A stretch of DNA of 64,000 nucleotides from CAWBAT01 sp046331665 (GTDB lineage: Bacteria > Acidobacteriota > Terriglobia > Versatilivoradales > Versatilivoraceae): assembly GCA_046331665.1 (NCBI GenBank), contig JAXLQK010000035.1, positions 1 through 64,000 on the forward strand, written 5' to 3'. The translations under genes and the position numbers were made by a program. Shown in pieces: positions 9,000 to 18,825 of the stretch (the stretch's first letter is position 1; the number at the start of each line of letters is the position of its first letter). The notes beneath the pieces are model-generated. The model saw nothing but the letters and a program-made list of their open reading frames with translations, did not search any database and was not told where the DNA came from.

Positions 9000-10718
9000 T
9001 CAGCGATTGGAAAGAGTCTTCACCAATTCGCGCGCTTCTGTATTGTCGGGTTCGAGGTTGAGAGCATTCAACGCTTCGGTTCTGGCCTCTTCCTTCCGGT
9101 TGACGGAAAGATAGAGGCGGGACAGCTTCAGCCGCACAGGCGCGCTGTCTTTCAGCCACAAACTGGCGCGAAGCTCCAGGATTGCTCTGTCTTTGTCTCC
9201 CTTCGCTTCAAGCACTTTGGCCATTTCCAACCGTGCCTCAATCGACTGTGGGGAATCCTGGATCGCCCTCGAAAGAATTGCTTCCGCCTGCTCTACGCGG
9301 TTTGCGGAGAGGTCCTGTTTGGCCTGTTCGACTTCATCGTGAACTTTTTCGCGGCCGGTCCGTAAATCCGACTTCCCTTCCTTGATCTGCTGGATCTGCA
9401 GTTGTAGCTGTTTCAAACTGGTTTCGTCAAAGTGAGTCTGAATTCGAAACAGGTCGGGGATTTGTTTGCGCGCCTCCCAATTCTCCACTTTCGGACTCAA
9501 GCGTTTCGCTTCTTCCCAGGCCACGATGGCTTCGTCATTATTCCCCGAAGATTGAAGGCATTTGTAGAGGAGATAATGAGCTTCTCCGTCTTCCCCGATG
9601 AATTCAATGGCATCATCCAAGGCCTGGATGGCAGCCTTGAAATTTCCGGTTCGCCAGAAATGGTATGCCAGATTAAAGCTATAATCCGGCTCCGCCGGCT
9701 CCGTCTCCACCGCCCGCTGTAAAGCAGTCACTGCCACCGGATTGGAACCCTTCAGGCTCAAAGCAATTCCCAGGTTTGTCTCTACCGGTCCCAGTGGCAA
9801 AATACGGCTCAGGCGCTGAAATTCCTCGCTGGCCTTGTCGTAGTCCTTCAAATAAAGGTAATTCAATCCTACCAGAAAGTGCGCCTCTAAATATCCTTCA
9901 TTGGATCGAAAGAGCTTTTGCAGCCACAAATTCGAGGTGGCGTAGTCTTTTTGTTGATAGTAAACCTTCCCCAACTGCAGGATGGCCTTGGCATAGTTCG
10001 GATATTCACGGTCGGCCTGCCGGAAAAAGCGAATCTGTTTGATCTGATCCGACTCCATCAGCCCACGGATGTAACTTTCCAAGGCGACGTTCGGGATGGC
10101 CGGGAATCGGGCCAGAAATGCATCCAGACTCTGCGGGAAGGAGTGATCTACTTGTGTCAACAGCTTCCAGGCGAGCCGTCCGCTGAGTAATTGGATGTCT
10201 TCGAGCGCTCCCGATTCCTTAATCGGCTCACTGAGATAGTTCTTCCCCAATTCCAGACAAGCCAGATTGATCTCGATCTTCTTACCGTCGGAATTATATT
10301 CCCCAAGCACTAAGAATTGCGCATCGAGTTCTTGTCCAATCTTGATGAGGGTTGCCTTAGAGGCATGGGTGGAGTAGGCGATCCCGATCCGGTCAAAGGC
10401 GATAATTCTTTCATCCCGCCCCAAGACGTTCAAGCTGGCCCATTTCAAGCGTTCTTCCAGCAGGTCCGGCAGACATTCACTGAGCCACTGAATATTGGAG
10501 TTCTTCGAAATATTGGTGAACGGGAGAACGACGAGAGTCCGGACTTCAGCCCAGCCTTCCCTGCCTCCCAAGCATAAGAACAACAGCAGCTTCAATCCGG
10601 ACTTGAGACACCTTTGCCAATGGAGGCGGCCCTGTTTGCGACCTGCATTTCTGGGTGCCGGTCTTCCCGCCCTTTGAGACGCAAACAAGTTATCCAGCCA
10701 AGCTGTTGAATGCCTCAA
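9000..10718 (-). CDS. Exported TPR protein with TolB-N/FlgO-like domain
   Basis: This 572-residue protein has a basic N-terminal tail and a hydrophobic export segment (about residues 41-54). A domain starting VRTLVVLPFTNISKNSNIQW (about 58-165) has the fold pattern of TolB N-terminal/FlgO-like domains. At least eight tetratricopeptide repeats follow (about 205-415 and 470-570), with a charged coiled-coil stretch between them. The start is TTG, supported by AGGAG six bases upstream. It is the first gene of the operon with nfeD, the stomatin-like gene, the SPOR gene and lnt. TPRs are protein-interaction scaffolds; the partner is unknown, but an envelope assembly role fits the operon. Confidence 0.85.
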   Translation of the reverse strand: MRHSTAWLDNLFASQRAGRPAPRNAGRKQGRLHWQRCLKSGLKLLLFLCLGGREGWAEVRTLVVLPFTNISKNSNIQWLSECLPDLLEERLKWASLNVLGRDERIIAFDRIGIAYSTHASKATLIKIGQELDAQFLVLGEYNSDGKKIEINLACLELGKNYLSEPIKESGALEDIQLLSGRLAWKLLTQVDHSFPQSLDAFLARFPAIPNVALESYIRGLMESDQIKQIRFFRQADREYPNYAKAILQLGKVYYQQKDYATSNLWLQKLFRSNEGYLEAHFLVGLNYLYLKDYDKASEEFQRLSRILPLGPVETNLGIALSLKGSNPVAVTALQRAVETEPAEPDYSFNLAYHFWRTGNFKAAIQALDDAIEFIGEDGEAHYLLYKCLQSSGNNDEAIVAWEEAKRLSPKVENWEARKQIPDLFRIQTHFDETSLKQLQLQIQQIKEGKSDLRTGREKVHDEVEQAKQDLSANRVEQAEAILSRAIQDSPQSIEARLEMAKVLEAKGDKDRAILELRASLWLKDSAPVRLKLSRLYLSVNRKEEARTEALNALNLEPDNTEARELVKTLSNR

Positions 10719-10838
10719 TTCCGGCTCCTATCGCACAAGACAATTATATCAAAGCGGGATGGTCCAGATCACCTTGAAAGCTAATTCACATTCTCAAACC
10801 TGTGAACTTTTTGAGTCTTCATTTCGTTCATTGAGATG

Positions 10839-10867
10839 GGGACAGATTGTTGAAGGTGAGATACAAT
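10839..10867 (+). promoter_or_regulatory. Possible sigma-70 promoter
   Basis: GGGACA (10839-10844) and TACAAT (10862-10867) are separated by 17 bases. The -10 matches the consensus at five of six positions. It lies about 30 bases before the start of the small membrane protein at 10897. It was found by eye only. Confidence 0.35.
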
Positions 10868-10896
10868 TGGCTGTCTTCAAGATGAAGGGGAATAGT

Positions 10897-11094
10897 ATGA
10901 GCCCAGAAAAGACGCGTTCGCTGTGGGGGCCTGTGCTCCTGATAGGGGTTGGAATCTTGTTCCTGATTCACAACCTGATTGAGATCAACATTTTCAAAAT
11001 GATTTGGCCCTATTGGCCCCTGATCCTGGTCTTGGTAGGGATTAGCAAACTGGTCGAATATTATCGGGGAAAGGGTCCTGTCCCGGGGAAATAA
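10897..11094 (+). CDS. Small membrane protein with LiaI/LiaF-type transmembrane pair
   Basis: This 65-residue protein consists almost entirely of two membrane helices (LWGPVLLIGVGILFLIHNL and MIWPYWPLILVLVGISKLV). The pattern, with a Trp-Pro pair before the second helix and a basic tail, is that of the short LiaI/LiaF-like transmembrane domain seen at the start of many envelope-stress membrane proteins. The start at 10897 is six bases after a GAAGGGG; an in-frame ATG at 10882 is the alternative. The gene stands alone and carries no C-terminal sensor domain, so the function is unknown. Confidence 0.72.
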   Translation: MSPEKTRSLWGPVLLIGVGILFLIHNLIEINIFKMIWPYWPLILVLVGISKLVEYYRGKGPVPGK

Positions 11095-11154
11095 CCGACT
11101 CGCAAACGCCAGAAGCAGGCTGAGGCTGAGTGACGTGGCGAGTCGACCGACCGG

Positions 11155-11979
11155 TTAACCCTCTTGCTTCTTCTTGGCATCCTGCCAGAGTTGCTCGAGT
11201 TCCGATATCGTGCTTTGACTGAAATCCTTTCCAGTTTCCTGCAAAGATTGCTCAATGTGCTGAAATCTTCGGATGAATTTCTTATTCGTTTTCCGAAGCG
11301 CCGTTTCCGGGTCAATCTCCAGGAATCGCGCTATATTCACCGCTACAAAGAGCAGATCACCCACCTCTTGCTCCACCCGTGGATCGATGGGTTTCACTCT
11401 CGGCTGCTGTAAGGCTGCTTTCAGCTCGTCCACTTCTTCATGAAGTTTTTCGAAGATCTCATCCACATGGGACCAGTCAAATCCAACTCGTGCCGCTTTG
11501 GCCGTGAGCTTATTGGCTTCCAAGAGGGCCGACATGCGTGCGATTCCCTCCAGGACCGACGGCTTTGAGGAGGCTGTGCCGGGCGATGTCTGGCGGCCGG
11601 CCCGTTCGGCACGCTTGATCGATTCCCAGTTGTCCACGACTTCTTCGGGAGAAGACGCACGCTCATTGCCGAAGACATGGGGATGGCGGCGGATCATCTT
11701 CGACAGAATCCCTGCGATCACCTGCTCAATCTGAAAACTCCCCTCTTCTTCCGCCAGTTTGGAGAGGAAGACTACCTGAAACAAAAGGTCTCCCAGCTCG
11801 GCGCACAATTCCTGGCGATCTCCAGCATCCATCGCATCGAGTACTTCGTAGGCCTCTTCGAGCACCATGGGCTTCAACGTATCAAACGTTTGTTCCCGAT
11901 CCCATGGACAACCGTCCGGACCCTTCAAGCGGTCGACGAGTGCCACCAATTCCTCAAAATTTTTACCCTTGTTCTCCAA
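11155..11979 (-). CDS. mazG: Nucleoside triphosphate pyrophosphohydrolase MazG
   Basis: MazG hydrolyses NTPs and dNTPs to the monophosphate and pyrophosphate and limits aberrant nucleotides and ppGpp signalling. The 274-residue protein has both all-alpha MazG domains. The first starts with LKGPDGCPWDREQTFDTLKP and has the metal-binding pattern EEAYEVLDAM and ELGDLLFQVVF. The second has EEVDELKAAL and EVGDLLFVAVNIARFL. The length is normal for E. coli-type MazG. The start is TTG; an AGGA lies about eight bases upstream. It is monocistronic and convergent with the small membrane protein gene. Confidence 0.95.
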   Translation of the reverse strand: MENKGKNFEELVALVDRLKGPDGCPWDREQTFDTLKPMVLEEAYEVLDAMDAGDRQELCAELGDLLFQVVFLSKLAEEEGSFQIEQVIAGILSKMIRRHPHVFGNERASSPEEVVDNWESIKRAERAGRQTSPGTASSKPSVLEGIARMSALLEANKLTAKAARVGFDWSHVDEIFEKLHEEVDELKAALQQPRVKPIDPRVEQEVGDLLFVAVNIARFLEIDPETALRKTNKKFIRRFQHIEQSLQETGKDFSQSTISELEQLWQDAKKKQEG

Positions 11980-12140
11980 AGGACTGGATCCTTTCGAAAT
12001 GAGCTATTTCTTAAGGTCGATCAAGCTCAATTGAGTCAGCCCACCCAAGAAAAGAATTACGACGGATGCGCCCTTCCCAGACGGTCAAGAAACTTGCTAT
12101 CATTTTGCATCAAATCTTCAAAAAGCCAAGGGAAGATCGA

Positions 12141-13769
12141 ATGAGTCTTCGTCATTTGATGATGCTGTTTCTCCTTGCCGTGTGCTCATGCCGGGAATGG
12201 TCCTGCCGTGAACCAGCGCCTGCGGAACGCAACGTCACCCTACCTTCCGGGCGGACCGGCGGGAGCCTGCGCCTGGCTGCGCAATCTCCAAGCTCATTGG
12301 ATCCCATTCAATCTCGCTCGTACTGGGAATCCGGAATTGTCCTGCAGCTTTTCGATGGACTTGTCCGATTCGACTCTGTGCTCAATATCGTTCCGTCTAT
12401 CGCGCAAGATTGGTCGATCTCGCCCGACGGCAGAATCTATCGGTTCGAATTGCGCAAGGGAGTGCGATTTCACAACGGGCGGGAAGTGGAGGCTGAAGAT
12501 TTTGTTTACTCATTTTCGCGACTGCTAGACCCGAAAGCGGGCTCCCCGGATTCGTATCCCTACTGGAAAATTCTGGGAGCCAGCCAACCAGTTCCTCAGG
12601 ACGCCTCCGGCGCAAGTGGTCTGCGCGCTTTGGGTCGCTATCAACTGGAGATCAGGTTGGAACATCCTTACGCACCCTTTCTGCGACTGCTGGCTATGCA
12701 ACCTGCTTCGGTAGTCCCGCGTGAGGCGTTGACTTCCGGGAATCCATTTTCGATCCATCCCATCGGGACCGGCCCCTTCAGGCTGGCCGCTTGGGACCCT
12801 TCTTCCGGGATCCGCCTCATCGCCAACACGGACTATTTCGAGGGAAGGCCCTGGCTGGATGAATTGTATATACGTACCTACCCGGCACTGAGTGCCAGTC
12901 AAAGCTTCCGAGATTTTCTGGACGGAAAATTGGATCTTTCCTTTATTCCGTCCGAACGCATCAAGGAGGTTAAGAACCATTCGTCCTGGAGTTTTGTGAA
13001 TCGTCCTGTCTTAAGATTTCTCTATCTCGGCCTGAATATGAAAGACCCGCTCTTAAGGGATCCTGCAATCCGCAAGGCGATCTGCCACGCCATCAACAAA
13101 ACGGAGGTCATCAACAACGCCTTTGATTATGAAGTGACCCATTCCATTCTTCCCAATTCCTTGTTGGGCTCGGATTTTTCAAATGCCACGGATCCCTACG
13201 ATCCGGGGACGGCTCGGCAATGCCTGGAACAATATCGAGCTAACCACGGGAAAAATGTCACTCTTCAGCTCTGGCACGCCTCTGTTTCCGATTCGCGATC
13301 GCGTCTTCTTTCGAAGATTTCGGCTGATCTCGAGACCATCGGATTTCGTGTGGAACTCAAGCTGGTCTCCTCGATGGAGACACTGCTCTCCGCGATCTAT
13401 TCGGGACAGGCTCAATTATTTTTGCTGGGGGAGCAAATTGATTTTCCAGATCCGGACGCTTTGCTGGATCGCCTGTTTAATTCCCGGAGCCCTGGCAACC
13501 CTTTCGGCTACCGGAATCCGGAAGTTGACCGATGGTTGATGGAAGCGCAGATGACATTGGATGATGGACAGCGCGCCAAACAATACGGAGCCATCGAACA
13601 GCAAATTCTGAGCGACCACGTGATTCTGCCTCTGGCTTTCATCCGATATTCTTATGTCTACGCTCCACGGTTTAGAAACCTGGAGGTCAATGTCCTGGGA
13701 TTCCAGTGCTTTCCTTCCGGCAAGTCTGGCAGGAAAGCGAGTGACCTCGCGATTCATTGGCTCACCTGA
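12141..13769 (+). CDS. Peptide/solute-binding lipoprotein of an ABC transporter (SBP family 5)
   Basis: This 542-residue DppA/OppA-type binding protein delivers peptides or similar solutes to an ABC importer. The start at 12141 follows AGGGAAG. The N-terminus is short and hydrophobic with a Cys soon after (LLAVCSC), so it is probably a lipoprotein. Family stretches visible are SIAQDWSISPDGRIYRFELR, GVRFHNGREVEAEDFVYSF and GTGPFRLAAWDP. No permease or ATPase gene lies beside it, so it is an orphan component or has its partners elsewhere. The last 16 bases overlap the end of the convergent peptidase gene. Confidence 0.92.
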   Translation: MSLRHLMMLFLLAVCSCREWSCREPAPAERNVTLPSGRTGGSLRLAAQSPSSLDPIQSRSYWESGIVLQLFDGLVRFDSVLNIVPSIAQDWSISPDGRIYRFELRKGVRFHNGREVEAEDFVYSFSRLLDPKAGSPDSYPYWKILGASQPVPQDASGASGLRALGRYQLEIRLEHPYAPFLRLLAMQPASVVPREALTSGNPFSIHPIGTGPFRLAAWDPSSGIRLIANTDYFEGRPWLDELYIRTYPALSASQSFRDFLDGKLDLSFIPSERIKEVKNHSSWSFVNRPVLRFLYLGLNMKDPLLRDPAIRKAICHAINKTEVINNAFDYEVTHSILPNSLLGSDFSNATDPYDPGTARQCLEQYRANHGKNVTLQLWHASVSDSRSRLLSKISADLETIGFRVELKLVSSMETLLSAIYSGQAQLFLLGEQIDFPDPDALLDRLFNSRSPGNPFGYRNPEVDRWLMEAQMTLDDGQRAKQYGAIEQQILSDHVILPLAFIRYSYVYAPRFRNLEVNVLGFQCFPSGKSGRKASDLAIHWLT

Positions 13770-15478
13770 TCGAGTTCCTCTTCCACGGCACTCATCAGCG
13801 GCAGCAGGACATCGGGACCGAAATCAAACCGGATCCCGGCACGGGCAAACAGCTCCGGCAGTGGCCGGCTGCCCCCCAGCTGTAACGCGCTCCAATAGCT
13901 CTCGATTGCCTGTCGGGAATCGTTCTTGGCATTCAACCAGATCTGCAGGGCTCCCAACTGGGCGATGGCATACTCGATGTAGTAAAAAGGCAGCTCGAAG
14001 ATGTGAAGTTGCCGGTGCCAGCTGGTCGCCTGTGCCTGGCTGAACCCGGTCCAGTCTTCGCTGCCGCCGAATCGCTGATGCAAGTCCAGCCAAGCGGCGC
14101 GGCGTTCTTCGACGGAATGTCCGGGATGCGTGTAAATCCAGTGTTGAAACGCATCCACCCGCGCGATCCAAGGCAGGATATCGATAATCCCTTCCAGATG
14201 CCGTTGCTTTGACCGGTGCTGGTCTTCGGTGTTTGAATAAAAAATATTCAAGAACTCGCCGCCGAGCAGTTCCATGCTCATGGAGGCCACTTCACAGAAT
14301 TCGATCGGCGCATGCCGATAGTCCGAGAGGGGTTCGGACTGGGTGGCGAAGACATGAAAGGCGTGCCCCGCCTCATGAAGCAGCGTTCGCACATCTCCAT
14401 CCAGTCCGACGGCATTCATGAAAATGAACGGAAGACGGGCTTCTTCCAGGGAGGACTGATATCCCCCGGGAGCTTTTCCCTTGCGGCTTTCGAGGTCCAG
14501 CAAACGGAGATCCCGCATCGCGGCCAAGAAATCGCCAAAACGAGAATCCACCCTGCCGGAAATTCTAAGGCAGCCCTCCACCAGTTCAGCCGCTTCCCTA
14601 AAAGGCATTAAGGGAGGACGATTCAGTGGGTCAACCTGAAGATCCCATGGACGAAGGGTCTCGAGCTTGAGCTGTCGGGCTCTTTGGGCATCGATTTTTC
14701 GCATCAACGGAACGACTGCTCGCTCGACCCCCTCGTGGAAACGAAAGCAATCCTCCGGGGTATAGTCAAAGCGCTCAAGGTGCCTAAACGCATAATCGCG
14801 GTAGGAGCCAAACCCCGCATTGCGGGAGATCTTCCCCCGCAACTCCAAAAGGCCGTCAAACAACGCCTCGAGCTTGTCCGCCTCCTTCCAGCGCCGTTCC
14901 GTCACCGCCTTCCAGGCGGACTCACGCAAGGGCCGGTCTGGCAGTTCCTGATAACGGCTCATCTGCTGCAAGGTTTGTTCCTTGCCATCAAATTCAACGG
15001 TGAGCGATCCCATCAGCTTCTGGTAACTTTGGGACGACTTGGACTCTTCGGTTTCCAGTCGGACATTCTCTTCTCGAAAGAGTTCCACTTCATTCCGAAA
15101 GGATCGCCACAACACAAAGTACCGTTCGTTCGACAACTGCCTGCAGCCAGCAGACTGCAGACATTTTGTCTTGAGGCGCTGATCAGCCGGCTTGATATTT
15201 TCTGCAATCTTTTCCAGGTACTCAAAGTAGGCCTTTTCGAGATCCTTGTCGGCAGTGTCACAAGTCATTCGGATGTAGCGCAGGGTCCCTTCCTCCTGGA
15301 TAACATCCAGAAGCTCGCTGCGATCCAGCAGAAAAGCTTCCACTTCTTCGGAAGTATTCAAGGGCCGCTGTTCCAATCTCTCAAAGAAGGGAAGGAGATT
15401 TTCCCAGTTGGAAAAATCCAGAGAAGCCAGTACGAGGCGGCGCTGGTATCGATGGGGAATATTAGTGAGTAAGGTCAT
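13754..15478 (-). CDS. M3-family oligoendopeptidase
   Basis: This 574-residue zinc metallopeptidase is of the PepF/M3B type and cleaves short peptides in the cytoplasm; there is no signal peptide. The metal site is HEAGHAFH (about residues 365-372), with the third ligand expected in EFCEVASMSMELL about 25 residues later. The N-terminal helical part is of normal length. Its convergent neighbour is a peptide-binding lipoprotein, which would fit peptide uptake and breakdown, although the two are not co-transcribed. The gene follows the large MscS gene on the same strand after 120 bases without a gene. Confidence 0.93.
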   Translation of the reverse strand: MTLLTNIPHRYQRRLVLASLDFSNWENLLPFFERLEQRPLNTSEEVEAFLLDRSELLDVIQEEGTLRYIRMTCDTADKDLEKAYFEYLEKIAENIKPADQRLKTKCLQSAGCRQLSNERYFVLWRSFRNEVELFREENVRLETEESKSSQSYQKLMGSLTVEFDGKEQTLQQMSRYQELPDRPLRESAWKAVTERRWKEADKLEALFDGLLELRGKISRNAGFGSYRDYAFRHLERFDYTPEDCFRFHEGVERAVVPLMRKIDAQRARQLKLETLRPWDLQVDPLNRPPLMPFREAAELVEGCLRISGRVDSRFGDFLAAMRDLRLLDLESRKGKAPGGYQSSLEEARLPFIFMNAVGLDGDVRTLLHEAGHAFHVFATQSEPLSDYRHAPIEFCEVASMSMELLGGEFLNIFYSNTEDQHRSKQRHLEGIIDILPWIARVDAFQHWIYTHPGHSVEERRAAWLDLHQRFGGSEDWTGFSQAQATSWHRQLHIFELPFYYIEYAIAQLGALQIWLNAKNDSRQAIESYWSALQLGGSRPLPELFARAGIRFDFGPDVLLPLMSAVEEELDQVSQ

Positions 15479-15598
15479 GGGAACGCATCAGCTCCTCGAG
15501 AATTTTAAATCGGATCTATGCTACGAGGACCACGAAAGATTTGCCAGCAGAGTATTGCGGGGACAATCGGGTGAATCGCCCAAACGCTTAGAATCTTT

Positions 15599-18343
15599 CT
15601 ACGACTTTTCCGGCTTTGTATTCTTGAAGACCGGGTCGGGCCATGCGGAAGGCATTTGTGCCGAGTCGCCGGGCGGATCTGACTCTTGGGAAGAAGCCCC
15701 CTTTGCAGGCACCTTCTCGCCGACCAGGGGTTGAAGGGCCCGCACACGCAGTTCACGCTGGGGAAACGGAATTTCTATTCCCGCTTCCCGGAAGGTCTTT
15801 GCAATGGCAATACAGATGTCGCTTTTCAACTGGAACCAGGTCTCTTGCCGGGCCGACCAGAATCGCAGTTCAAAATTCAAACTGCTCTCCCCAAAGCCCA
15901 GGAAGAAAGCCATGGGAGGCGGATTGATCATGACCATGGAATTGGACCGGGCCACATCGACCAGTAATTTGAGAACGAGTTCAGGGTCCGTCCCATACGC
16001 AACTCCGACGGGCACTTCCACCCGGCGCCAGGCGGAGGATAGCGTCCAATTTATCACCTGGTTTGAAATCAACGTGCTGTTGGGCACGATCACTTCCGCG
16101 TCTTGAGGCGTCTGAACTGTGCTGGAGCGAGCGCCGATCCGCTTTACGGAACCAACCAGCCCGCCAATGTCGACCACGTCACCGACGCGAATCGGGCGCT
16201 CAAAGAGCAGAATTAATCCGGAAACAAAATTATTCACGATATTTTGCAATCCGAAGCCAAGTCCGACGCCCAGCGCGCCGGTAATGACCGTGAATTTGTT
16301 CCACCGGACCCCGGTATCCGCGAGCGCCGCCACAAAGACGACGATGAGGAGAACATAATAAGAAACCTTCGAAATTGCATAGGGCAATCCATAATGCAGG
16401 GGTAACTTAGCCAGGACAACATTTTGGAGAAGAAAAGTAATTAACTTGGCCAGGCCGTATCCGATGATCACGATGAGGAAAACACTCAGCGCTCCTCCGA
16501 GCGAAAAACTCATGCCATCTTCCCCCCCTACCTTGAATGAGTAGTTGAGGACGGCTAAGACACCTTTGGTCAAATCGTCGAGGACCGTAAACAAATACAA
16601 CTCAAACCGGAGCCAAAGCGCCAGGGCCCCCAAATCCAAAACGCGTTTTCCCCAGCGTTCCAAGGGCTCACGGTATTGCTGCGTCAGATCTCGCCCCTTG
16701 TCGCTCCGCAAAGCCACGACAAAAATTAAATTCAAAATGCGAGCCATGCTGTAGAAGGCCGCCGCGACGAATGCCCCCAGCAAGGTGGCAACCGCAAAGG
16801 CAATGGCCAATGAGACAAACCCGAACACATTAGCGAGAAGGGAGATGGCGAGCAGGGTTATCCCGGTGCGGACGGCTATGACCAGAATCTGCCGAGTCCG
16901 CCCTGAAAGCCCCAATTGCTGAAGATAGGCGGGCCGGATCAGCCAAACAAAAAGGGATATCGCTCCCAGAACGGTGACGGCCGAGATTTCACGGCGTAAT
17001 ACGGGAGAAATAGGAATTAAGAGGCGCAGGCCTTCAAATAAATTGATCCCCGCCAACGCATAAAGAAAGGGGCGCAGTCCGGGTTCCAAGAGGGGCGGGA
17101 GCAGGCGCAACGCCAGAATCAGGCACAGCAGATACACTACGAAAGTAACATCGCTCGGGAGAGAGGGGACGTGGCCAATCATCCCGAGCATGGCTACTAA
17201 CAGGGCGATGGAGAAGGGACGCGAAAAAACCGTGACCGCCTCCGGTGTCACGCCGGGCCGCGTCGGGTCGCTGGCATATCGCTTAAGCTTGAACGCCGCC
17301 AACAGGCCCAATAAAAAAAGAACAATGACCCCCGTGACGCGTAATTTTTTGTCCAGAACAAATCCCTGGAGACTCAACCATTTGCGGTCGAGGGAGCGGT
17401 GGATCAACATGGTGATGGGTTGATCCGTTCTTCTTATCTCCCGGGCCCGCCAAAGCGGATGGCTGTCCCTCTCCAGTAAACGCCCTCGCAATTGGTTTTG
17501 CGCCTGTGACAGCCGGCCGAGAACATCGGAAATTTTTTTGTCTTGTTGGGAAACGCTATTTTGAATGTTCAGAACGGCACCCAGCTGTTCTTTGGCCCAC
17601 TTGCGAGTCACGCGAATGAGGTCAAGTTTTTGCCGCACTCGATCAAGCACGGCTTCAATCCCCCGGGTGTCATGAATTTGGTCAAAAGTCGCCTGCCATC
17701 TCTCCTGCTCTCGGGTCAAGGTTTGAATTTGGTCTTCAAGCATGGCGGCTCGCGCCGTCAGATTCTTGCGGTCGGTAGCGAATTGCTGGCTGAGTGCACT
17801 CCAATACAGTTCTTCGTCGCGAATCTCCAGCGCATTGGGGGAATTGGAAAGCAGAGTGTTGACTTGGGAAATCCGGTCACTCACCTCTTCTTCCTGAGCC
17901 TTCAAGGCAGCCTCAATTGGAAGCTGACCTCGGGTCTGGTTGAGTTGATCGGAGATGGCCTGGATCACCGCATCCAAAGCTTCGGCTTTGTCAGCGATTT
18001 GAGGCAGCGGGATGGCAAGGTCAGCGGGAGATGCCGCTGCCGGAGCGGAGGTGGCAGGCGGGGGTGTAGTCTGGCTTGGGGTCTCAGCCGGCTTGGGCTT
18101 TTGAAATAGTTGACCCTCGAGGTTTGCCGCCGCCAGCGAAACAAAGGCAAGGGCAAACACCGCCTTGAGAAGAATGGGCGAAACTGTTTTGCGTAGAAAA
18201 TAGACTCGCCGCCTTCTCAGAGCAGAAAGTTCCAGGCCGACATTCTTATAGCGGGAGTCTCCGCTAGAGTGCGGACCGCTGGGTTCAGGTCGCTCTCTTC
18301 GAAGATCCGGCAGATCGCAACGTCGCATCAGTGTCCTCAACAT
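15599..18343 (-). CDS. Large MscS-family mechanosensitive channel
   Basis: This 914-residue inner-membrane channel is much longer than E. coli MscS (286) and is built like MscK/YbdG-type giants. It has an N-terminal signal segment (about residues 55-75), a Pro/Ala-rich stretch, a periplasmic coiled coil (about 95-300), about ten membrane helices (about 330-700) and the MscS core (about 640-870). The core shows GALGVGLGFGLQNIVNNFVS (pore helix TM3) followed by GLILLFERPIRVGDVVDI and the beta domain. The family opens under membrane tension to release solutes on osmotic downshift. The first start (18343) leaves a long basic N-terminus; a later start is possible. Confidence 0.92.
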   Translation of the reverse strand: MLRTLMRRCDLPDLRRERPEPSGPHSSGDSRYKNVGLELSALRRRRVYFLRKTVSPILLKAVFALAFVSLAAANLEGQLFQKPKPAETPSQTTPPPATSAPAAASPADLAIPLPQIADKAEALDAVIQAISDQLNQTRGQLPIEAALKAQEEEVSDRISQVNTLLSNSPNALEIRDEELYWSALSQQFATDRKNLTARAAMLEDQIQTLTREQERWQATFDQIHDTRGIEAVLDRVRQKLDLIRVTRKWAKEQLGAVLNIQNSVSQQDKKISDVLGRLSQAQNQLRGRLLERDSHPLWRAREIRRTDQPITMLIHRSLDRKWLSLQGFVLDKKLRVTGVIVLFLLGLLAAFKLKRYASDPTRPGVTPEAVTVFSRPFSIALLVAMLGMIGHVPSLPSDVTFVVYLLCLILALRLLPPLLEPGLRPFLYALAGINLFEGLRLLIPISPVLRREISAVTVLGAISLFVWLIRPAYLQQLGLSGRTRQILVIAVRTGITLLAISLLANVFGFVSLAIAFAVATLLGAFVAAAFYSMARILNLIFVVALRSDKGRDLTQQYREPLERWGKRVLDLGALALWLRFELYLFTVLDDLTKGVLAVLNYSFKVGGEDGMSFSLGGALSVFLIVIIGYGLAKLITFLLQNVVLAKLPLHYGLPYAISKVSYYVLLIVVFVAALADTGVRWNKFTVITGALGVGLGFGLQNIVNNFVSGLILLFERPIRVGDVVDIGGLVGSVKRIGARSSTVQTPQDAEVIVPNSTLISNQVINWTLSSAWRRVEVPVGVAYGTDPELVLKLLVDVARSNSMVMINPPPMAFFLGFGESSLNFELRFWSARQETWFQLKSDICIAIAKTFREAGIEIPFPQRELRVRALQPLVGEKVPAKGASSQESDPPGDSAQMPSAWPDPVFKNTKPEKS

Positions 18344-18486
18344 CCGTCGTTACATTGGCTCCAGCCTACCAGCTTGAGGGCCTTACGGCAATGGGGTTTT
18401 CCGGTAGGATCACTGCTTTCGCCTGGGGCCTGATTCGATTGCTTGTCAGGGTTGACGGAAACTATCCATTCATTGATGGGCAACAT

Positions 18487-18717
18487 TTACTGCGGGTCGG
18501 CGGGAGATCGTGGGGCAGGTTTGCGGATGGTGGCGGCAACGAAAAAGCCTACGATCGCAGCCAGCGGACCAAAGAGAAAGGCACCGGTCATTGCCGCTTC
18601 AACGCTAACGTCGTGAGTATTCCCACTCAAGAGAGGCAGCAGAAAGAGACAGCCAAAAAGACCAAGGCAGTAAGAAGGCACCATCCAGACGAGACCAAAG
18701 AGAATTTTGCGCTTCAT
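18487..18717 (-). CDS. Small two-helix membrane protein, unknown
   Basis: This 76-residue protein has two hydrophobic segments (ILFGLVWMVPSYCLGLFGCL and MTGAFLFGPLAAIVGFFVAA) and a short basic Pro-rich tail. The charge pattern (basic N-terminus MKRK, basic C-terminus) suits an inner-membrane hairpin. No SD is evident, which lowers confidence. No family is recognised. It sits between the MscS gene and a PilZ gene on the same strand, with gaps of more than 100 bases on each side. Confidence 0.5.
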   Translation of the reverse strand: MKRKILFGLVWMVPSYCLGLFGCLFLLPLLSGNTHDVSVEAAMTGAFLFGPLAAIVGFFVAATIRKPAPRSPADPQ

Positions 18718-18825
18718 GAATGGAAATAAAGAGTGATCCGAGTCATGTCTTCAGCGGAGGGTGGAATGGGATACGGAAGGAGGCTTCTCTTCCTGACAAG
18801 TTTTGGATTTGTCTCTTGGGACTGT

